Source: Streptomyces apocyni
GTDB taxonomy: Bacteria; Actinomycetota; Actinomycetes; Streptomycetales; Streptomycetaceae
Length of the DNA: 64,000 nucleotides
NCBI RefSeq assembly: GCF_009739465.1
Contig: NZ_WHOM01000036.1
Location: forward strand, 124,001 to 188,000
Direction: 5' to 3'
In this document: one piece after another, positions 58,885 to 64,000 of the stretch
Layout of the letters: each line of letters starts with the position of its first letter
Numbering within the stretch: position 1 is the stretch's first letter
Position numbers and translations under genes: made by a program
The notes under the pieces: model-generated
Databases searched by the model: none
The model's input: only the letters and a program-made list of their open reading frames with translations
Told to the model about the DNA's origin: nothing

Positions 58885-60082
58885 GCAGGCGGTACTGCGC
58901 TTCCCTACGCGCCCAGGGCAGCCACCGGGCGCCGCGCCGCCCGCTCAGCCGTCGACCGAGCCGCCCGCTGAGCCGTCGGTCGAGTCTTCCGCTGAGCCTC
59001 CCCCCGACGCGCTGGACCGGCTCGGCCGGGATGCGGACGGCCGCCAGGTGTGGGCCGCGCTGGGGGCCACAGGGCGTATCGCCGAGGTCTACCGCGACGG
59101 GGACCCGGCGGCCGGTGTCGACCAGGCGCGGCTCGCCGCGCTACTGGCTGACGTGGACGCCCGCGTCGGCATTCCCGCGCTGCTGCCCGTCGTCATCCAG
59201 CTCGCCACCTCCGTACCGCTGCTGACGCTCGATCCGGTGGGGGGACCGGCCGCGCGGGCGCTGGCCGACGCCCTGACCGGGACCTCGGTCACCGCGCTCG
59301 CCGCGACCGACGAGGCGGCGGGCTCCGATCTGACCGCTTTGGGTACCGAGCTACGGATCAGCCCCCAAGGCCTGGAACTGAACGGCGGCAAACGCTGGAT
59401 CGCCGCCGCCACCCACGCGGGTCAGTTCCTGGTGCTCGCCCGGCACCGCCCTGGCCGTCACTTCACCAGCTTCACCTGGGTGCTGGTTCCCGCCACGGCA
59501 CCCGGTGTCCAGGTCGAGGCCGCCGACACCGAGCTGTTCGCCGGTTCCGGCACCGGGCATATCCGCTTCGACGGCGTACGGCTGCCGCGCGAGCACCTGG
59601 TGGGCCGACCAGGCCGCGGACTGGTCGCCTTCGCCGCGCATATCTCGGTCGAGCGGCTCGCGGGCGCCCTGTGGGGCGTGGCCCTGTGCCGCCGGGTACT
59701 GACCGACACCAAACGGTGGCTGGAGCGGCGCCAGGTCGGGGACGGTCCGCTGTGGCAGCTCGAAAGCGTCCGCCAGCGGTACGCCACCTGTCTGCTGCTC
59801 GTACGCCAACTTCACGCCATGACGCGTGACTTGGGCCCCAGGGTGGTCGACGCGCACGATGCCACGGCCGCCGCGCTGCTGAAGAGCAGCGCGGCCCTCA
59901 CCCTGGAGCGGGTGCTCGCCGAGTGCGCGCAGTTCCGGGGCGCCGAGGGCTTCACGGCGTCGGGTATGCAGCAGACGCGCGCCCAGGCGGCCCTGTGGAG
60001 CATCGGCGGCGGTACGACCGAGGTCGTCCTGTCGACGGTCGCCGGGTCCGCCGACACCGTACTCGCCGAGCTGGCCCCGTGA
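58877..60082 (+). CDS. acyl-CoA dehydrogenase-like flavoprotein 2
   Basis: 401 residues from TTG 58877 (GGAGG 6 bases before); no ATG/GTG is suitable. Pro/Glu-rich N-terminus (PPAQPSTEPPAEPSVESS), then the fold: GLELNGGKRWIAAATHAGQFLVLA, GTGHIRFDGVRLPREHLVG, QFRGAEGFTASGMQQTRAQ and SIGGGTTEV. Paired overlapping dehydrogenases often form alpha2beta2 complexes in which each chain supplies part of the FAD and catalytic residues; that arrangement is inferred here. Confidence 0.85.
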   Translation: MSEQAVLRFPTRPGQPPGAAPPAQPSTEPPAEPSVESSAEPPPDALDRLGRDADGRQVWAALGATGRIAEVYRDGDPAAGVDQARLAALLADVDARVGIPALLPVVIQLATSVPLLTLDPVGGPAARALADALTGTSVTALAATDEAAGSDLTALGTELRISPQGLELNGGKRWIAAATHAGQFLVLARHRPGRHFTSFTWVLVPATAPGVQVEAADTELFAGSGTGHIRFDGVRLPREHLVGRPGRGLVAFAAHISVERLAGALWGVALCRRVLTDTKRWLERRQVGDGPLWQLESVRQRYATCLLLVRQLHAMTRDLGPRVVDAHDATAAALLKSSAALTLERVLAECAQFRGAEGFTASGMQQTRAQAALWSIGGGTTEVVLSTVAGSADTVLAELAP

Positions 60083-60708
60083 CTGTCCTGAGGGTCGCCC
60101 ACGACGTCTGGGCACTGGCCCGCACCCGGGTCGGCGGCGCGGTGGCCGTCCGCCCCGTCCGCCCCGTCCACCCCGACGACGCCGTCGCAGCGGCGGGTAT
60201 GGCCGGGTGGCGGGCGGCTGAGTTTCTGGCCGGGCGCGCGGTGCTGCGGGAGCTGCTCTCGGCCGTGGCGCCGGAGGCGGCCGAGGCGAAGGTGCGGGCC
60301 GGGGCGTACGGGAAGCCCGGCCTGGAGGGCTTCCCCGGTATCGCCGTCAGCGTGGCCCACGACCGGGACACCGTGACGGCCTGCGCGGCGCGCGGGCCCG
60401 CCGTCGGCGTCGACGTACAGCGGGCGCCCGGACGCCTGGACGATGCGGTGGTACGGCGCTGTCTGCGCGGCCGGTCCGACTGGCAGGCCGTGCTCGACGC
60501 GCTGCCGGGGCCCGAACGCGCCCGGGAGTTCGCCTGGATCTGGACCGCGCAGGAAGCCTGCGTGAAGGCGGAGGGCCTCGCCCGCGGCCCCTGGACGGTG
60601 GGCGTGCCGCCAGGACGCCACACGGGCACCTGGCGTGGCCTGCGATGGCGCAGCTTGCGCTCGCTGTCCCGTACCCCGCTCAGCTGCGCCTGGAAGGAGC
60701 CCTCATGA
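60079..60708 (+). CDS. Sfp-type 4'-phosphopantetheinyl transferase
   Basis: 209 residues from GTG 60079, overlapping the dehydrogenase stop (GTGA). Motif GVDVQ (D112; the family has GxDxE) and WTAQEACVKAEG (family WxxKEAxxK). The Glu-to-Gln and Lys-to-Gln changes sit at positions usually conserved. It would convert the PCPs and ACPs of this cluster to holo form. Confidence 0.88.
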   Translation: MTVLRVAHDVWALARTRVGGAVAVRPVRPVHPDDAVAAAGMAGWRAAEFLAGRAVLRELLSAVAPEAAEAKVRAGAYGKPGLEGFPGIAVSVAHDRDTVTACAARGPAVGVDVQRAPGRLDDAVVRRCLRGRSDWQAVLDALPGPERAREFAWIWTAQEACVKAEGLARGPWTVGVPPGRHTGTWRGLRWRSLRSLSRTPLSCAWKEPS

Positions 60709-61733
60709 CCACACCCACACCGACCTTCACTACGCCCGCCCCCAGCGCACCCACCCTCACCGCAGCTCCGGAACTCAGCTGCTACACCACCAACTTGGTC
60801 AGCTATCTCCGCCCGTGGATCCCAGACGTGGACGTACGGCTGGCACACGCCGTCCGGCTGTCGGTCCGTACCGACGCGCCCGGCGGCGAGCTGGCGTTCT
60901 CGCATCACGGCCGGATCGACCGCACCCCGGACGGGCAGCAGCTCGGTTACCGCGGCAGCGGGAACTGGGCGTATGCCAAAGCGGCCCTCGACCGCGAACT
61001 CGCCCTGAACGGGAGGGTGCTGGCCTGCGGAAACACCCGCTACCTGAGCTGGTCACCCGCCTTCGGGCTGGTGGACGTGCCGCACTGGGTGCTCCTGGAG
61101 CGCGCGGCGGGCGGCCGGTGGCGGCTGACCGACCACTTCAGCGCGCTGCTCCCGCAGGGCGAACAGCGGCCGTTCGCGGGCACCTTGGACGATGACGAGC
61201 TGCGCGCCGCGCTGACTCCCGTGGGCCGCCAGGTTCCCGAGTACGCGCTGCGTGACACCTTCGCGCTCGGCGAGGCCGTCCCGGTGTCCAGCCCCATGGA
61301 GTACCGCTGGCTGGTCCGCGAGCCAGTGACCGCCGCCCATCCCCGCCGCGGCACCTGGGTCAGCGAGCCGCTGGCCGTGCTCTCCTTCCTCGGCGAGCGG
61401 CTGAGCCAGGACGCGGACGCGCTGGCCCGCAACGCCGACGACGTGTGGGCGGCGGCCCGGCACCACCAGCACCGGCTGGCCGTGCTCGCCGAGGCCGGAC
61501 TGCTGTCACCGTCCATCGCCGCGGAGGCCGCGGCGAGTTGGGGTGAGCTGCCGCGTTCACTGCGGTTCGCTGTCGTGTCCGGGCAGCGCGGACGGCCGCG
61601 GCCCGGCCTGGTGGCCAAGGCTTTCGATGACGTACTCGACACCATGTCCCGGTTGGTGACGGAGCCCCGGGCAGTAACGGATTCCCGGGCGGCGACGGAG
61701 TCCCGGGCAGTGACGGAGGAACGATCCCGATGA
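60705..61733 (+). CDS. second BtrH-like cysteine acyltransferase
   Basis: 342 residues from ATG 60705 (ATGA overlap). BtrH-like fold with probable Cys26 in ELSCYTTNLVSYL, then FGLVDVPHWVLLERA and WRLTDHFSALLP giving His/Asp candidates. It is about the size of BtrH and lacks an ACP. Low-complexity ends: TPTPTFTTPAPSAP at the start and VTEPRAVTDSRAATESRAV at the end. It probably moves an aminoacyl group from an ACP or PCP to an acceptor amine, complementing the fused paralogue. Confidence 0.72.
   Translation: MTTPTPTFTTPAPSAPTLTAAPELSCYTTNLVSYLRPWIPDVDVRLAHAVRLSVRTDAPGGELAFSHHGRIDRTPDGQQLGYRGSGNWAYAKAALDRELALNGRVLACGNTRYLSWSPAFGLVDVPHWVLLERAAGGRWRLTDHFSALLPQGEQRPFAGTLDDDELRAALTPVGRQVPEYALRDTFALGEAVPVSSPMEYRWLVREPVTAAHPRRGTWVSEPLAVLSFLGERLSQDADALARNADDVWAAARHHQHRLAVLAEAGLLSPSIAAEAAASWGELPRSLRFAVVSGQRGRPRPGLVAKAFDDVLDTMSRLVTEPRAVTDSRAATESRAVTEERSR
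61656..61718. repeat. 18-bp tandem repeat at the 3' end of the second BtrH-like gene
   Basis: GTGACGGAGTCCCGGGCA-like units at 61656, 61674 and 61692 with a half unit at 61710, encoding VTESRA repeats. The frame is kept by the 18-base period. Confidence 0.85.
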
Positions 61734-63316
61734 ACGACGACCGCGAGACTCTCTACGGCTGGTTCGCCGCTTCGGCCGCCGCGCACGGCGACCGGCAGCC
61801 CGCCCTCGAGGTGGCCGGTGACCAGCTGACGTACGCGGATCTGGAGGCGATGGCCGGACGGCTGGCCGGTGCGCTGGTGACCCAGCACGGCGGGGTGCCG
61901 TCCCGGGTCGGCCTGCTCGCGGGCCGCAGCACGCTCGCCTACGCCGGTTATCTGGCCGTGCAGCGGCTGGGCGCGACGCTCGTACCGCTGAACCCGGCCT
62001 TTCCCCCGGCCCGCCATGCCGTCGTCGCCGAGTCCGCCGGGCTCGACCTGGTGATCGCCGACGCCAAGGCGCTGGGCGACGCCACGCTACCGGTTCCGGT
62101 CCTGGCGTGGGACGCGGCGGCGTCGGCGGCGCTGCGCACCGGCCCGGTGCCGGAGCTGCCGGACTGCGCTGCGGGCCCCGACGACGTCGCGTACATCCTG
62201 TTCACCTCCGGCTCCACCGGGCGGCCCAAGGGCGTGCCGGTCCTGCACCGCAATGTCTCGGCCTACCTTCAGCACATCATTCCCCGCTACGAGCTGGGCC
62301 CGGACTGCCGGGTGTCGCAGACCTTCGACCTGACCTTCGACCCGTCGGTGTACGACCTGTTCGCGGCCTGGGGATCGGGCGCGACCCTCGTCGTGCCCAC
62401 CCCCAACGACCTGCTCGCGCCCGTGCGTTACGTCAACCGGCAACGCATCACACACTGGAACTCCGTGCCGTCGGTGGCCTCCATCGCGCTACGGCTGCGC
62501 GCCCTGGCACCCGGCAGCATGCCCACGCTGCGCTGGAGCCTGTTCTGCGGCGAGGCGCTGACCGTGGCCCACGCGCGGGCCTGGCGGGAGGCGGCCCCGC
62601 ACAGCACGCTGGAGAACATCTACGGGCCCACCGAACTGACCATCACCTGCACCGAGTTCCGGCTTCCCGACGACCCGGAGGACTGGCCGGGGACCACCAA
62701 CGGGACGGTGCCGATCGGCACCCCGTACCCGAGTCTGGAACACCTGGTACTCGACGAGGACGGCGGGCTGACCGACGACGGCGAGCTGTGCGTACGTGGC
62801 CCGCAGCGTTTCCCCGGCTATCTCGACCCGGCCAACAACGCCGGGCGGTTCGTGTCCTTCGACCAGGAGCGGGGCGTGGCCGGGGGGCGGGCCACGGTGT
62901 ACGACGGATCGGGGCCGCTGACTGACGCGCACTGGTACCGGACCGGCGACCGGGTGCGGTACCAGGACGGCCAGCTGGTGCATCTGGGCCGCCTCGATCA
63001 CCAGGTCAAGATCCGCGGCTACCGCATCGAACTGGGCGAGATCGAGAGCGTCCTGCTGGAGCAGCCCGGAGTCAGTGAGGCCGTGGTGGTGGCGGTGTCC
63101 GGCCGGGACGACGCGCTCTTCCTGGAGGCCTTCTACACCGGCACCCCGCGGCCCGCCGACGAACTGCTCGGCGCGCTGCGCGAGCGGCTGCCCGCCTACA
63201 TGGTGCCGCGTGGCGCCGAGCCCCTGGACGCGCTTCCGCTCAACCCGAACGGCAAGGTCGACCGCGCGGCGCTGCTCGCGCGACTCGCGCAGCCGTCCCA
63301 GCCCGTCGCCGCCTGA
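61730..63316 (+). CDS. free-standing amino acid adenylation enzyme
   Basis: 528 residues, ATGA overlap. Complete A domain: FTSGSTGRPKG (A3), FDLTFDPSVYDLFAAWGSG (A4), NIYGPTELTIT (A5), YRTGDRV (A7), GRLDHQVKIRGYRIELGEIE (A8) and NPNGKVDRAALL (A10 Lys). No C or PCP is attached. The FDLTFDPS-V-x-DLF section resembles free-standing enzymes that load ACPs, such as proline- or D-alanine-type loaders. It likely charges one of the nearby ACPs/PCPs; the substrate is not determined. Confidence 0.92.
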   Translation: MNDDRETLYGWFAASAAAHGDRQPALEVAGDQLTYADLEAMAGRLAGALVTQHGGVPSRVGLLAGRSTLAYAGYLAVQRLGATLVPLNPAFPPARHAVVAESAGLDLVIADAKALGDATLPVPVLAWDAAASAALRTGPVPELPDCAAGPDDVAYILFTSGSTGRPKGVPVLHRNVSAYLQHIIPRYELGPDCRVSQTFDLTFDPSVYDLFAAWGSGATLVVPTPNDLLAPVRYVNRQRITHWNSVPSVASIALRLRALAPGSMPTLRWSLFCGEALTVAHARAWREAAPHSTLENIYGPTELTITCTEFRLPDDPEDWPGTTNGTVPIGTPYPSLEHLVLDEDGGLTDDGELCVRGPQRFPGYLDPANNAGRFVSFDQERGVAGGRATVYDGSGPLTDAHWYRTGDRVRYQDGQLVHLGRLDHQVKIRGYRIELGEIESVLLEQPGVSEAVVVAVSGRDDALFLEAFYTGTPRPADELLGALRERLPAYMVPRGAEPLDALPLNPNGKVDRAALLARLAQPSQPVAA

Positions 63317-63352
63317 GCGGTCGCCCCGAGCCCGAAGGAAAGGATGTGCCCC

Positions 63353-64000
63353 ATGGCGACAGCGCACCCCGCGCACCCCGCGCACCCCGAACCTCCCGCC
63401 TCCCTCCTGCACGACTTCCTGCTGGCCGCCGTGACGACGACGCCGGACCGTCCGGCCGTGGTCGAGTTCGCGGGCAACGACGATGTCCGCACCACCTCGT
63501 ACCGTCAACTGGGGCTTCTGGTCACCGACTTCGCGCGGACGCTGGAAGGGCTCGGCCTCGACATCGGTGACCGGGTCATCCTGGAGTCAGACACCTCCGC
63601 CGCGGCCATCGCGATGTTCCTGGCCTGCTCGACGCGCGGGCTCGCGTTCGTCCCGGTCAGCCCGGAGGCACCCGACCACCGGGTCCGCAAGATCGTCGAG
63701 ACCACCGAACCCGCGCTGTACCTCCGGGCATCCGACCAGCCGCGCACGGGCCTGCCCGAGCGAATCGCCCTGGGCCGCTTCGACGCGCACGGGCTGACCG
63801 TGGAACGCCCCGCGCCCCCACGCACCCGGCTGAGGCGCGAAGTGACCGGCACGGACACCGCGTACATCATCTTCACCTCGGGCACCACCGGCCGACCCAA
63901 GGGTGTGGTGATGAGCCATCGCGCGGTGGTCTCCTTCTACCGCGGCATGCTCAGCCACGGCATCGTCGGACCCGAGGACCGCGTCGCTACCACCTCCCCA
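63353..64000 (+). CDS. second free-standing AMP-forming ligase, truncated by the window
   Basis: 216 codons to the end of the window, no stop. ATG 63353 with AAGGAAAGGA ending nine bases before. After a His/Pro/Ala repeat (HPAHPAHPEPPAS) comes the A-domain N-terminus: TPDRPAVVEFAG, TSYRQLGLLVTDFA and core motif IIFTSGTTGRPKGVVMSHRAV. It starts 36 bases after the previous stop, so the cluster continues beyond 64000. Confidence 0.9.
   Translation, partial: MATAHPAHPAHPEPPASLLHDFLLAAVTTTPDRPAVVEFAGNDDVRTTSYRQLGLLVTDFARTLEGLGLDIGDRVILESDTSAAAIAMFLACSTRGLAFVPVSPEAPDHRVRKIVETTEPALYLRASDQPRTGLPERIALGRFDAHGLTVERPAPPRTRLRREVTGTDTAYIIFTSGTTGRPKGVVMSHRAVVSFYRGMLSHGIVGPEDRVATTSP

Overview
This is chromosomal DNA of a high-GC actinomycete, almost certainly a Streptomyces or close relative. 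The evidence is very high third-position GC, many GTG/TTG starts, ATGA/GTGA gene overlaps, and the genes themselves: an SsgA-family sporulation protein, a WhiB-like protein, a two-domain geosmin synthase, an EshA-like family 2B encapsulin shell, an NnaR-type nitrate regulator and many secondary-metabolism enzymes. No rRNA, tRNA or CRISPR array was seen.

Layout. 1-7.1 kb: a 5'-truncated GT-B-like gene carrying an in-frame heptanucleotide tandem repeat, a STAND (NB-ARC/TPR) regulator, a YciI-like protein, a membrane protein, an exported beta-propeller protein and an SsgA-like protein. 7.1-12.2 kb: a sensor kinase/response regulator plus MacB-like ABC exporter, bracketed by two decayed 3' ends of the same IS5-type transposase in the same orientation. 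12.3-14.3 kb: an ABC-F protein behind a leader with promoter, three-codon upstream ORF and terminator/antiterminator hairpins, which looks like ribosome-mediated attenuation. 14.5-21.8 kb: DDAH-like amidinohydrolase, acyl-ACP desaturase with an operator palindrome, WhiB-like protein, a split LigD-type end-joining pair (polymerase and ligase, divergent), a Tat-exported FAD oxidoreductase and an N-formylglutamate amidohydrolase-like protein. 21.9-31.8 kb: nitrate assimilation (narK, nirD, nirB, a flavin reductase, nasA on the minus strand; nnaR and a CbiX-like chelatase divergently). 31.9-38.1 kb: DUF4239 protein, proline-rich exported protein, geosmin synthase, prenyl diphosphate synthase and encapsulin shell; the last four are in shell-to-secreted-protein order on the minus strand. 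38.3-41.1 kb: ribokinase, an unrecognised protein and a proline racemase-type enzyme.

41.1-64.0 kb is a biosynthetic gene cluster that runs off the right edge and matches no pathway I can name. A minus-strand arm (C-PCP-TE NRPS, MFS exporter, KamA-like radical SAM aminomutase, aminotransferase) and a plus-strand arm (PCP, C-A-PCP, thioesterase, ketoreductase, ProA-like reductase, ACP, TrpB2-like PLP enzyme, BtrH-like acyltransferase fused to an ACP, ACP, two overlapping acyl-CoA dehydrogenases, Sfp-type PPTase, a second BtrH-like acyltransferase, two free-standing adenylation enzymes) diverge from a 261-bp region. Nearly all plus-strand genes overlap by 1-8 bases and are therefore probably translationally coupled. 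The gene set suggests that an amino acid is built while bound to a carrier protein (activation, desaturation, PLP chemistry, reduction, cysteine-dependent acyl transfer) and then joined by a short NRPS. It is the strongest candidate here for an undescribed system.
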